A stretch of DNA of 64,000 bases from Lewinellaceae bacterium (GTDB lineage: Bacteria; Bacteroidota; Bacteroidia; Chitinophagales; Saprospiraceae): contig JACJYE010000004.1 in assembly GCA_020636255.1 (NCBI GenBank), forward strand, positions 429,623 through 493,622. The letters run 5' to 3'. Positions 16,749 to 24,931 of the stretch are shown here, in pieces. Below the pieces are notes generated by a model. That model did no database searches, was not told where the DNA came from, and saw nothing but the letters and a program-made list of their open reading frames with translations. Positions within the stretch are counted from its first letter, which is position 1, and each line of letters begins with the position of its first letter. Made by a program: the position numbers and the translations under genes.

Positions 16749-18110
16749 CTATAGGCCGGAGCCTTGTGAGAGCGCCCGCTTGTACACCTCCAAACACCGC
16801 TCCCGTGCCATTTTGTGATCCACCATCGGTTTCGGGTATTTAGGCGTGCCGAATTCCGGCGCCCATCGGCGGACGTAGCGGTAGTCCTTATCGAATTTCT
16901 CCTGTTGAGAAGCGGGGTTGAAGATACGGAAATAAGGCGCGGCGTCGGTGCCGGAGCCGGCGGCCCACTGCCAGCCGCCGTTGTTGCTGGCCAGGTCGTA
17001 GTCGAGCAGTTTCTGGGCGAAATAGGCTTCGCCCCAGCGCCAGTCGATGAGCAGGTGTTTGGTGAGGAAGCTGGCAGTAATCATGCGCACGCGGTTGTGC
17101 ATATAACCCGTCTGGTTGAGCTGCCGCATGCCTGCATCTACGATGGGATAGCCCGTTTTGCCTTCGCACCATTTCCGAAAATCTTCCTCATCATTGCGCC
17201 ACTCGATATTGTCGTATTCCGGCCGGAAGGAACGCGTAGCAACCTGTGGGAATTCCGCCAGGATCATGGCATAAAAATCGCGCCAGATGAGCTCATTGAG
17301 GAAGGTATCGTTGAGCCGCCCGGCCTTCCAGGCCTTTTCGCGGATGCTGATGGTACCGAAGCGGAAGTGGATGCCCAGGCGGGAAGTGCCATCGAGGGCG
17401 GGAAAGTCGCGCGTTTTATCATAACTGCGGATCAGGCCCCGGCTCACCACTTTCGGAGGGATCGCGGCCTCCGCCGGTTCGAAGCCCATGTCTGCCAAGG
17501 GTGGTATCGGTTGTGGTTTTAGCTTATAAAGATGTTTGAAGTAGTCCTCGGAAGGGTAAGGTTTCAAAAAAAAGGAAACCGGTTCTTCGTTGCCTTCCGC
17601 GTCCACGAAGGAGTCCATTCTGCTGGCCAGCTTCTCTCGCCACCTGCGGCTATAGGGTGTAAAGACCGTATAGGGTTTGCCGTCCGATTTTACCACCTCC
17701 CCTTTCTCAAAGATCACCTGGTCTTTGTAGGTGTAAAAAGTGCTGCCGCCTGCTTCCAGCAGGCCCTTCACTTCCTGGTCGCGCTTCAGGGCGTAGGGTT
17801 CGTAATCCCGGTTGGTGTACACGGCGCGGACGTCGTATTCCGACAACAACTCACGCCAGGCTTCCAGAGGATAGCCATAACGCACGAGGATGCTACTGCC
17901 GAGTTCCTTCAATTGATCGCTTAGCTCACGGATGGTGTTGTGGATAAACTCCACCCTGGCGTCCTTCCTATCCTCGAGGCCCTCCAGGATGTCCTGGTCG
18001 AAGATAAACAGGGGCAATACCGGATGATTTCCCTTGAGCGCGTGGTACAGCCCGGCATTATCTTCCAGGCGCAAATCTCTTCTGAACCAAAAAATGCTGA
18101 CGCTATCCAT
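16749..18110 (-). CDS. phr: Deoxyribodipyrimidine photolyase / cryptochrome family
   Basis: A protein of 453 residues. The N-terminal photolyase alpha/beta domain starts SIFWFRRDLRLEDNAGL, the class I signature. The C-terminal FAD domain contains DFYAMILAEFP, YPIVDAGMRQLNQTGYMHNR, DWRWGEAYFAQKLLDYDLA and the FAD-binding NNGGWQWAAGSGTD. These are the conserved residues of CPD photolyases. A light-driven DNA repair enzyme is most likely; a cryptochrome-like photoreceptor cannot be ruled out. The gene is divergent from the TPR lipoprotein gene with 47 bp between starts. Confidence 0.92.
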   Translation of the reverse strand: MDSVSIFWFRRDLRLEDNAGLYHALKGNHPVLPLFIFDQDILEGLEDRKDARVEFIHNTIRELSDQLKELGSSILVRYGYPLEAWRELLSEYDVRAVYTNRDYEPYALKRDQEVKGLLEAGGSTFYTYKDQVIFEKGEVVKSDGKPYTVFTPYSRRWREKLASRMDSFVDAEGNEEPVSFFLKPYPSEDYFKHLYKLKPQPIPPLADMGFEPAEAAIPPKVVSRGLIRSYDKTRDFPALDGTSRLGIHFRFGTISIREKAWKAGRLNDTFLNELIWRDFYAMILAEFPQVATRSFRPEYDNIEWRNDEEDFRKWCEGKTGYPIVDAGMRQLNQTGYMHNRVRMITASFLTKHLLIDWRWGEAYFAQKLLDYDLASNNGGWQWAAGSGTDAAPYFRIFNPASQQEKFDKDYRYVRRWAPEFGTPKYPKPMVDHKMARERCLEVYKRALSQGSGL

Positions 18111-18121
18111 TGGAGAATGCT

Positions 18122-18129
18122 TAAATTTG
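18122..18129 (+). promoter_or_regulatory. Putative -7 element of the TPR lipoprotein gene
   Basis: TAAATTTG matches TAnnTTTG and lies 28 bp before the ATG at 18158. No TTTG is found at the right distance upstream. Confidence 0.35.
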
Positions 18130-18157
18130 AGGCCTCACATTCAAAAAACGACAAGTT

Positions 18158-19120
18158 ATGAAAATACAGCCCGTTTTAATAGCACTTGTTGTACTGCTGG
18201 CCTTTTCATCCTGCCAGTCGGAAAAAGGCAGGGCCCGGGAGCAGATCGCTCAACTGGAAAAGGCCATGGAGGCCAACCCCAGCACTGAAGATGCCGAAAC
18301 GCTGATCAAGCTTTACCAGGACTATGCCGCCCAATACCCTGATGATGCGGATTACAACCCACGGTATCTGTACCGCGCAGCGGCACTACAATTCCGCCAG
18401 AATCACTTTTCCGGAGCCGCCACCCTGCTTGGCCAGGCCATCGACGGGTATTACGAATCCGACAACACGCCACAGGCCATCCGGTTCCTTGGCGAGTTAT
18501 TCCTGGACAACCTGCTCAACCCAGAAAGCGCCACCACCGTCTTCCAGGCGCTGGTAGAAGCTTTTCCCGGCACAGAAGCAGCCAAAAAAGCTCAGGAAAA
18601 GTTGCCGGCCAGCGCCCCTGCTCCCCTCAGCCGGATAGACATGATGGCCAGCCAGATGTTCAACGACTCGCTCAAGCGCTACGACTACCGCATCACCAAT
18701 AATTACATTGCATCCTGCGAGTTGTACGCCATGATCCTGCCCAATAGCCCGGATGCCCCGCGCCTGTTATACGATGCCGCAGAAGCATCCCGTTCTGTAC
18801 GCGCCTTTACCAAAGCGCTGAAGCTGTACGAAAAGATCAATACGCGTTACCCCGAGTATGAAAAAGCTCCGCTGGCACTTTTCATGCGCGCCTTCACGCT
18901 CGACAACGACCTCAAGCGCTACGACGAAGCCAGGGTGTTATACGAAGAATTTCTGGCCAAATACCCGGATCACGACTTTGCGGAAGACGCACGGGCCGTA
19001 CTGGAAAACCTGGGAAAAACGGATGAAGAGATCCTGCAGATGCTGGAGGAAAAGAACAAGGCCAAAGCGGAGGAAGCCAGCAAGAGCGGGCAGTTCAATA
19101 CAGAAAAGGCAACGGAATAA
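18158..19120 (+). CDS. TPR-repeat lipoprotein (tol-pal/BamD-like)
   Basis: A protein of 320 residues. It has a lipoprotein signal with lipobox LAFSSC (Cys about residue 21), then helical TPR-like repeats, including DYNPRYLYRAAALQFRQNHF and, near the end, RFTKALKLYEKINTRYPEYE-like and RYDEARVLYEEFLAKYPDHD segments. The final 30 residues are charged. Such lipoproteins act as scaffolds on the inner face of the outer membrane; the arrangement resembles BamD/YbgF proteins but no specific assignment is safe. A short GGGCT/AGCCC hairpin (19124-19138) follows the stop, before the convergent Spo0M-like gene. Confidence 0.75.
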   Translation: MKIQPVLIALVVLLAFSSCQSEKGRAREQIAQLEKAMEANPSTEDAETLIKLYQDYAAQYPDDADYNPRYLYRAAALQFRQNHFSGAATLLGQAIDGYYESDNTPQAIRFLGELFLDNLLNPESATTVFQALVEAFPGTEAAKKAQEKLPASAPAPLSRIDMMASQMFNDSLKRYDYRITNNYIASCELYAMILPNSPDAPRLLYDAAEASRSVRAFTKALKLYEKINTRYPEYEKAPLALFMRAFTLDNDLKRYDEARVLYEEFLAKYPDHDFAEDARAVLENLGKTDEEILQMLEEKNKAKAEEASKSGQFNTEKATE

Positions 19121-19144
19121 ATAGGGCTGGCAAAGCCCCTCTGC

Positions 19145-19612
19145 TCATCGCTTGATATTGACCGGTTTGCGGTCGAAGGGGTTCAGGGCCACGCCTTTTA
19201 CTTCGGCTTCGGCCTCAATCCTGTATTCAGACTTCACCCCCTGAAGTTTCATCGCCATGCCGGCGATGCCGCCAAAGAGAAAATTGCGCTTGCCGAATTC
19301 TTCCATGTTGGACTTCAGCAGGGAAAACGGCAGCTCGAAATCGAACTCGACGACTTCTTCCGCAGGCACCTCATAGGTGTTGTCGATATAAGTTTGCCCC
19401 AATTCGTATTCGTCGATCAGCTTTTCTTTGCCGCGCCCGCGGGAGTACTTTTCGATCAGCACGATCTTGATACCGGTCACGGTCTGGGGGTTCATCGACA
19501 TCAGGCGGATGGAGCCGTTAATGCGTTTTTCGCTGCTTTCCACTTCTTCGGGAAGAACGAGTTCGAGTTTAACCCCTTCGATCCCCAGCCATTTTTTTAC
19601 TTTTCCGATCAT
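19145..19612 (-). CDS. Spo0M-like (arrestin-fold) protein
   Basis: A protein of 155 residues if started at ATG 19612 (MIGKVKKWLGIEGVKLEL); an in-frame ATG at 19669 would add 19 residues not expected in the family. The sequence is a series of beta strands: GVKLELVLPEEV, INGSIRLMSMNPQTVTGIKI, and a late PFSLLKSNMEEFGK segment, then KSEYRIEAEAEVKGVALNPFDRK. The opening helix and strand pattern, and NPFDRKPVNI at the end, are like SpoOM/Spo0M family proteins. Spo0M affects sporulation control in Bacillus; the role in non-sporulating bacteria is unknown. It is probably cytosolic (no signal peptide). Confidence 0.65.
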   Translation of the reverse strand: MIGKVKKWLGIEGVKLELVLPEEVESSEKRINGSIRLMSMNPQTVTGIKIVLIEKYSRGRGKEKLIDEYELGQTYIDNTYEVPAEEVVEFDFELPFSLLKSNMEEFGKRNFLFGGIAGMAMKLQGVKSEYRIEAEAEVKGVALNPFDRKPVNIKR

Positions 19613-19706
19613 CTGGTTGAAATTTTGCACAAACCATTCAAATATACCGGAAAGCCGTATTCCGTTCACTTTTTTTCTATCAAGGCTTCACTTTTCCGGA
19701 TGACTG

Positions 19707-19872
19707 CCCCGTACCTCCGACTTTTTAGTCGGAGTAGGCATATAGCGGCTACTCCAAGCGGAAGAGCCTGGCCGGGCTGGCCGGGATTGGAGGTACGGGC
19801 TATCCCGTACCTCCGACTTTTTAGTCGGAGTAGGTATATGGACTACTCCAACCAGAAGGTTGGAGGTACGGG
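19707..19872. repeat. Second cluster of the structured repeat (two units)
   Basis: Unit A (19707-19799) and unit B (19804-19872) share the outer GTACCTCC / GGAGGTAC stem, the GGAGTAG...CTACTCC middle stem and, in B, the CTCCAACC-AGAA-GGTTGGAG hairpin seen at 14665-14945. Hairpin 1 is different in sequence but still perfectly paired: CTCCGAC-TTTTTA-GTCGGAG. In unit A hairpin 2 is enlarged by an insertion rich in GGCCGGG. Unit B ends one base before the stop codon of the minus-strand gene at 19873, so it would be in that gene's 3' untranslated region. Confidence 0.88.
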
Positions 19873-20352
19873 TTATACCATACGCTTATGCCAGCTCTGG
19901 CCGAGGGGTTTAACCCAGGCGCGATCGAAATCTCCTTTATTATCTACCAGGGGGTCAAAAACGAGGGTGTCGTCGTTGATCTGGCCTTCGCGGTAAAGCC
20001 GGGCGAAAACATCTCGTGTGGCTGTCACGACCTGAGCGCCGTCTTTGTAGGTGAACGTCATGCGGTCGAAGAGGTCCACCTCATATTCGGCCTGTAGCTG
20101 TTTGAGGAAGTATACCGACTTATCGATAGAGCAGCCGCTGGCGTCGGCCTGGTTTTCATCCACCATCAGCACGACGAACTGCTGGTGCAGTAAGTCGCCA
20201 AAAGCGCGGAGCTGCCGGTTGTGGCTCACCCAGCGCTGGGCGAAGGCCTGTATTTTTTGCCGGATGGCAGGTATGTCCTTTTCCTCAAAAGGCCGGTTGG
20301 CCTGGTAAATCCAGACGCGGGTGGTGTCGGGGAGGGTATCGTAGGGTGTCAT
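19873..20352 (-). CDS. Conserved Bacteroidota protein, often mislabelled 'ABC transporter ATPase'
   Basis: A protein of 159 residues from ATG 20352 (MTPYDTLPDTTRVWIYQANR); upstream in-frame codons add a poor 15-residue extension. The family signature is clear: a PDTTRVWIYQ start, a central GCSIDKSVYFLKQLQAEYEVDLFDRM, and the ending NKGDFDRAWVKPLGQSW. Database entries often call such proteins ABC transporter ATPase, but there is no Walker A, signature or Walker B motif, so that label is not supported. The conserved Cys and the absence of a signal peptide suggest a cytosolic protein of unknown function. Confidence 0.8.
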   Translation of the reverse strand: MTPYDTLPDTTRVWIYQANRPFEEKDIPAIRQKIQAFAQRWVSHNRQLRAFGDLLHQQFVVLMVDENQADASGCSIDKSVYFLKQLQAEYEVDLFDRMTFTYKDGAQVVTATRDVFARLYREGQINDDTLVFDPLVDNKGDFDRAWVKPLGQSWHKRMV

Positions 20353-20426
20353 TGATATTCGTAATTCGTTACTCGTTTTTGTTGTCATATAGAACAACGC
20401 TTTTGGGAGTAACAGGTTGAGGAGCG

Positions 20427-21221
20427 TTATTCCCCGGCCAGGTTATTCACGATCAGTTCCGCCAGGTCGTACACCATCACATCGTCCTGTTTGTCTTTGG
20501 CCTTTACGCCGTCCAGCATCATGGTCAGGCAGAAGGGGCAGTTGGAAGCGATGACGGAGGCGCCGGTCTCCAGCGCCTCTTCGGCCCGCTCGACGTTGAT
20601 GCGCTTATTGCCGGGTTCATCCTCCTTCCACATCTGGGCGCCGCCGGCGCCACAGCAGAGGCCATTGGTACGGCAGCGCTTCATTTCCACCAGTTCTGCG
20701 TCGAGCGCTTCCAGCACTTTCCGGGGAGCTTCGTACACGCCGTTCACCCGGCCCAGATAGCAGGAATCGTGGTACGTGATGCGTTTGCCTTTAAAGCTGC
20801 CGCCCTCTTTCATCCGTATGCGCCCCGCGTCGATCAGTTGCTGGAGGAATTGCGTATGGTGGAGCACCTCGAAATGGCCGCCAAGGGCCGGATATTCATT
20901 TTTGAGGGTGTTGAAACAGTGCGGGCAGGCGGTAACGATCTTTTTGACGGCATACCCATTCAGTATTTCGATGTTCTGCAGGGCGAGCATCTGAAAGACG
21001 AACTCGTTGCCGGCCCTCCTGGCGGGGTCGCCCGTGCATTGTTCTTCATTGCCCAGGATGGCGAAGCTGATACCTGCTTCGTTCAGGATACGGCAAAACG
21101 CCAGTGTCACCTTCTGGGCGCGGGCATCAAAGCTGCCGGCGCAGCCCACCCAGAAAAGGATCTCGGGTTCTTTCCCTTCGGAGGCCAGCTCAGCCATTGT
21201 AGGTATCTGGAGTTGATCCAT
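20427..21221 (-). CDS. CCG-domain iron-sulfur protein (HdrB/GlpC/GlcF-like)
   Basis: A protein of 264 residues with two cysteine-rich CCG-type halves. The first has WVGCAGSFDARAQ, then EEQCTGDPARRAGNE and ACPHCFNTLKNEYP. The second has YHDSCYLGR, RTNGLCCGAGGAQMW and SNCPFCLTMM. The GLCCGAGG motif is the strongest family marker; these domains bind a non-cubane or [4Fe-4S] cluster in heterodisulfide-reductase-like electron transfer. The next gene upstream on the strand encodes a membrane 2x[4Fe-4S] subunit, so the two probably form one oxidoreductase complex that passes electrons to or from quinone; the donor is unknown. A palindrome-rich spacer of 274 bp separates them. Confidence 0.88.
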   Translation of the reverse strand: MDQLQIPTMAELASEGKEPEILFWVGCAGSFDARAQKVTLAFCRILNEAGISFAILGNEEQCTGDPARRAGNEFVFQMLALQNIEILNGYAVKKIVTACPHCFNTLKNEYPALGGHFEVLHHTQFLQQLIDAGRIRMKEGGSFKGKRITYHDSCYLGRVNGVYEAPRKVLEALDAELVEMKRCRTNGLCCGAGGAQMWKEDEPGNKRINVERAEEALETGASVIASNCPFCLTMMLDGVKAKDKQDDVMVYDLAELIVNNLAGE

Positions 21222-21289
21222 ATATGTATTTTTTCATTATACTTCAATGTAGTACAAGGCAAGCCACCAGGCGGTTTTATACATAATTA

Positions 21290-21415
21290 GTGGCAAAGGT
21301 GATTAAAAATGAATTTTATAATCATTACTTTTATGATCATTAAATTTATTATGATGGTTTTTATAATGATTATTCGGGATATCATTATAAAAATCATTAT
21401 TATTTTTCCACTTTC
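21290..21415. repeat. AT-rich palindrome-rich spacer
   Basis: In the gap between the two iron-sulfur genes (21222-21495) the sequence is almost pure A/T and repeats ATAATCATTA / TAATGATTAT-like words. The best element is a perfect 13-bp inverted repeat, TTTTTATAATGAT (21358-21370) and ATCATTATAAAAA (21381-21393), with a 10-base centre. It may be a terminator or attenuator for the minus-strand transcript, or a protein-binding region. An open frame across it is low complexity and not a gene. Confidence 0.6.
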
Positions 21416-21495
21416 CTCCAAATACGCACCTAAAAAGCGCTTATCTATACGCCCCCAAATAACCAGGAAATAACTTTCACCCCAAACTACAGCCG

Positions 21496-22848
21496 CTACC
21501 CTCCCATGGCTTCCTGCGCCCACTTATCCCTGTCGTCCGCAATAGCCCAGGCGGAACCGCTGTTTTCCATACTGTTGAACATGGGCAGCCAGTCGGAGGG
21601 CCCCTGCGAAAGAGTGAGTATCTCGTAACGCCGCATCTTCAGGATGGGTTCCAGCGGGCTGATCAGCACCGGGCAGGCTTCCACGCAAGCGTTGCAGGTG
21701 GTGCAGGCATGCAGTTCCTCGGGGCTGATGTAATCGAACAGGGACTTACCATCTTCATAATTCTGCCTGGAAACGGGCTGCGATTTATCTTTGGCAAATT
21801 CCTCCTTGCCGTTATCGATATTGCGCCCAACCTCCTCCGCCCGGTCGCGGATATCCATGAGCACTTTACGTGGCGATAGCTTCTTACCGGTCAGGCTAGC
21901 GGGGCATACTGCGGTACAGCGCCCGCATTCCGTACAGCTGTAAGCGTCCATGATGTTTTTCCAACTCAGAGTAAAAACGTCGTTGGCCCCAAATTCGGGA
22001 AGCTCTTCGCCGTTGTCAGCCGCCGGCTCTCCCAGGCCCAGCATGCTTTTCACTTCGTTCATGATGGCTGGCATGTTTTCCATCTCTCCGCGAGGCCTGA
22101 GGCCGGCATAATAGGTATTGGGGAACGACAACAGGATATGCAGGTGCTTGGAATAAGGCAGATAGTTGAGGAATACGAACACCATGAGCAGGTGGAGCCA
22201 CCAGCCAAAGCGCTCAACGACAACGAGGCTGCCTGCATCGAGGCCGCCGAACAACATAGGGCCCAGCCAGCTGCTCACTGCCAGCGTACCGGTATCTTTG
22301 TAATGAGCCGGGTTCAGCTCCTGTAATAACACATCCGCACCGTTCATGCTGAAAATGCCGATGAGCAGGATCATCTCGAACACCAGGATAAGGTTGCCGT
22401 CGAGCCTGGGCCAGCCCTTCATCTCCGGCTTCCAGAAACGCGACACCTTCAGCAGGTTACGGCGGGCCAGAAAGATTATGGTCGCTATAAAGGCCAGAAT
22501 GGACAACACTTCGATAAAACCGATCACAAAGGTGTAAAACCCACCCAGCTTATCCGCAAAAAAGCGGTGCCGGCCAAATACCCCGTCTATGATTATCTCG
22601 ATGAGCTCTACCTGTGTAAGGAGGAACGCCAGGTAAATAAACAGGTGAAATACCGCCGGCAACCATCGCTTGAACATTTTCTGCTGGCCGAATGCCACCA
22701 GCAGGACGTTGCGCCAGCGCTGCCCCGCATCACCGGAGATGTCTTCCTCCTGCCCCAGGAGTATGTAACGACGAACGCGCATGAATGCCCGCCAGGCCAG
22801 GCCAATGGCGGCGGCACTTACCAGGATAAACACGAGCTGTTGGGCCAT
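21496..22848 (-). CDS. Membrane-bound 2x[4Fe-4S] electron-transfer protein
   Basis: A protein of 450 residues. The N-terminal half has about five or six membrane segments (first LVFILVSAAAIGLAWRAF; later FVIGFIEVLSILAFIATIIF), with histidines that could ligate haem b. The C-terminal half has two 4Fe-4S motifs, CTECGRCTAVCP (about residue 305) and CTTCNACVEACP (about 390). This fusion of a NarI/HdrE-like membrane anchor with an HdrC-like ferredoxin is common in Bacteroidota beside a CCG-domain protein, here the next gene downstream. The pair probably exchanges electrons with menaquinone; physiological partners such as ETF are not encoded nearby. Confidence 0.87.
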   Translation of the reverse strand: MAQQLVFILVSAAAIGLAWRAFMRVRRYILLGQEEDISGDAGQRWRNVLLVAFGQQKMFKRWLPAVFHLFIYLAFLLTQVELIEIIIDGVFGRHRFFADKLGGFYTFVIGFIEVLSILAFIATIIFLARRNLLKVSRFWKPEMKGWPRLDGNLILVFEMILLIGIFSMNGADVLLQELNPAHYKDTGTLAVSSWLGPMLFGGLDAGSLVVVERFGWWLHLLMVFVFLNYLPYSKHLHILLSFPNTYYAGLRPRGEMENMPAIMNEVKSMLGLGEPAADNGEELPEFGANDVFTLSWKNIMDAYSCTECGRCTAVCPASLTGKKLSPRKVLMDIRDRAEEVGRNIDNGKEEFAKDKSQPVSRQNYEDGKSLFDYISPEELHACTTCNACVEACPVLISPLEPILKMRRYEILTLSQGPSDWLPMFNSMENSGSAWAIADDRDKWAQEAMGG

Positions 22849-23037
22849 AGGAGCATGTTTGTAAGCAAATAGCGAATTTTCGCTAAAATAAAACCGAGCA
22901 TCGAAGAAGCGAAATATTTTGCCGAAAATATCGGCCGCCTTTCGCCTCCTTTTGGGCTAAAATAGAAATGATTTGCCACATTGTGCCTCAATGTGCCCGG
23001 CAAGTGATAATTTTAGCTCCGGTAAAATGAGTGCCGA

Positions 23038-23532
23038 ATGAAAATCCTAGACCAGCAGCAGATCCAACAGAAGATCAAACGGCTCGCCATCGAGATCCTG
23101 GAGAACAATTTCGAAGAACAGGAGATCATCCTGGCCGGTATCAATAACACCGGCATGGGCTTCGCCCGCATGATACTGGAGGAATTGCAAAAAATAACGG
23201 ATATACACCTCACCCTCACCCGCATCAGGCTCAACCCCGCTGCTCCCCTGAGCCAGGAAGTTAGTGTTGAAATGCCGTTAGAAGGCCTTAACGGCAAGGC
23301 CATCATCGTGATCGACGACGTGGCCAATACCGGCCGTACGATCTTCTATGCTGTGAAACCCATCCTGGATATCCTGCCAAAAAAAGTAGAGGTAGCTGTA
23401 CTGGTCAACCGCACCCACAAGTCCTTCCCTATCATGGTCGATTACGTAGGCCTGTCGCTGGCCACCACCCTGATGGACGATATCGACGTACAGATACAGG
23501 ACGTGGAGGAATTGGCGGTGTATTTGAATTGA
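23038..23532 (+). CDS. Phosphoribosyltransferase-domain protein (PyrR-like)
   Basis: A protein of 164 residues with a PRTase type I fold. The PRPP-binding motif is AIIVIDDVANTGRT (about residues 88-101), with IDD matching the two conserved acidic residues. The N-terminal QQIQQKIKRLAIEILENNF helix and the EEQEIILAGINNTGMGFA loop resemble PyrR and other uracil/hypoxanthine PRTases. No pyrimidine gene is adjacent, so a PyrR regulatory role is only one option; a purine/pyrimidine salvage enzyme is the other. It is cytosolic and convergent with the patatin gene with a 21-bp gap. Confidence 0.8.
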   Translation: MKILDQQQIQQKIKRLAIEILENNFEEQEIILAGINNTGMGFARMILEELQKITDIHLTLTRIRLNPAAPLSQEVSVEMPLEGLNGKAIIVIDDVANTGRTIFYAVKPILDILPKKVEVAVLVNRTHKSFPIMVDYVGLSLATTLMDDIDVQIQDVEELAVYLN

Positions 23533-23553
23533 TGCCGCACGTCGCGCGACAAA

Positions 23554-24336
23554 TCAGTTGTCCCCAAGCAATTTCTCCAACTCTCCCATTTTCTCCATCA
23601 TCGCATTGTAACCGATATCGTAGAGCTTCTGGTAGCGGTTCAACTGGAAGATATTGAAAGCGTGTACTGCCTTGGGCTCGACCAGCAGGTCGCAGCGTTC
23701 GATATTGGGGCGGGTATTGGCCAGTATGCCCAGGTCGAAGCAACGTTGGGCGACGCCGAAGACATTCTGCACGGCTTTATTGGGCACCTCAACCTGGGGC
23801 ATGACGTTGACAGCAAGCACTACATCCACCACAGGGCGCAGGGGCTCCACAGGCATATTGTCGAGCAGGCCGCCGTCCACGTAGAGCTGCCCGTCGATTT
23901 CGACCGGCTGGAAGACCAGAGGAATGGACGAAGAGGCCGTCACGACATCGAACAACTTTCCGCTGCTGCGGATCTCACACTGCCCGGTATTGAGGTTAGC
24001 GACGGCGACGAACAATTTCTTTTCCAGGGCCTCAAAACTGTCTTCCTCGATATACTCAGCCAGTTTGTCTCGCAGGTAGGTGAGTTTGGTCAGGCCGGAA
24101 TAAGGCAGCCCTACTTTGAAGAGCTTAAACAAGCTGGCCTGCCTCACGAAATCCAGTATTTCTGAAGGCTTTCGCCCGGCAGCGTACAGCGCCCCAATAA
24201 TAGCCCCGGCACTGGCGCCCGACAGCGCCACCGGAGCATAACCCCGGCTTTCCAGGGCCTGCAGAACGCCGATGTGGGCGATGCCTCGCGCGCCACCGCC
24301 GGAAAGAACTACTCCAAAAACAACTTTTTTTGACAT
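23554..24336 (-). CDS. Patatin-like phospholipase
   Basis: A protein of 260 residues from ATG 24336 (MSKKVVFGVVLSGGGARG). The oxyanion-hole motif GGGARG is at about 12-17, the nucleophile motif SGASAG (GXSXG) at about 41-46 and the catalytic Asp in DGG at about 158-160. All patatin active-site elements are present, so it should be a lipid acyl hydrolase. There is no signal peptide or C-terminal outer-membrane barrel, so this is the cytosolic RssA/YchK-like type. It is convergent with the PRTase gene; the 595-bp AT-rich gap lies upstream. Confidence 0.9.
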   Translation of the reverse strand: MSKKVVFGVVLSGGGARGIAHIGVLQALESRGYAPVALSGASAGAIIGALYAAGRKPSEILDFVRQASLFKLFKVGLPYSGLTKLTYLRDKLAEYIEEDSFEALEKKLFVAVANLNTGQCEIRSSGKLFDVVTASSSIPLVFQPVEIDGQLYVDGGLLDNMPVEPLRPVVDVVLAVNVMPQVEVPNKAVQNVFGVAQRCFDLGILANTRPNIERCDLLVEPKAVHAFNIFQLNRYQKLYDIGYNAMMEKMGELEKLLGDN

Positions 24337-24931
24337 ACAGATCAAAAAAAAATACAATGCATAAACTTACTGATTATTCCTATAAATCTCAAAACCACAT
24401 AACGCGCTTTTTTCTTCATGCCGTTATGCCCCTGGCATAAAAATATTTTTATCTTATTTTATTTTTGTAAATATAAAAAATATACTATCATTGTGAATCT
24501 GCTTTTTGCGTATTGTCCAAAGAATTCGTTTTAAAGTTTTTGGTTTTCGGCGCTCACTATAGCGTCATTCTTAACCCAAACCACTTTACTTTCTTCTTGT
24601 TGAGGCTCAACTCTGATATGAACAGCCTAAGTACATGTTTCTATTAAAATTCTGACGGCCTTTTATCAAATCTCCGGCTATATACTTTCTTCATAATGAA
24701 GCGAAAAAGGTATTTAAATATCGCTTCTTATGCAGAGGTTTATCCGGATGTTATATGCCTATGCGCGGTATTGATATTACAAGCCATGTATAGGATTGCT
24801 TTGTATTTGCTTTCACTCAGAGCTTGCTTGGAGGCCAGCCTTTCTGATGCCAACAAGCTCTAATGATAATATAGAATCAATTTCTCAAGTGTTTCCAGAT
24901 GATGTTAATCCATTTCAATAAATATAATATT
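24337..24931. other. 595-bp gap before the accessory operon
   Basis: No credible gene. The gap is AT-rich. It holds a short perfect hairpin TTATGCC-CCT-GGCATAA (24424-24440), an exact TATTTTTG -7-like word near 24465 with no partner element, and a deleted copy of the inverted-repeat element at 24819-24861. It marks the left edge of the AT-richer island. Confidence 0.6.
24819..24861. mobile_element. Short deleted copy of the inverted-repeat (MITE-like) element
   Basis: The left end AGAGCTTGCTTGGAGGCC (24819-24836) differs by one base from the terminal repeat of the full copy at 58534, and the right end is ACAAGCTCT (24853-24861). Only about 16 bases remain between. No clear target-site duplication was seen. 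Confidence 0.7.

Noticed and set aside
21287..21523. 78-codon minus-strand frame in the AT-rich spacer
   Set aside because: It is Ile/Met low-complexity sequence from the A/T repeats with no gene-like features.
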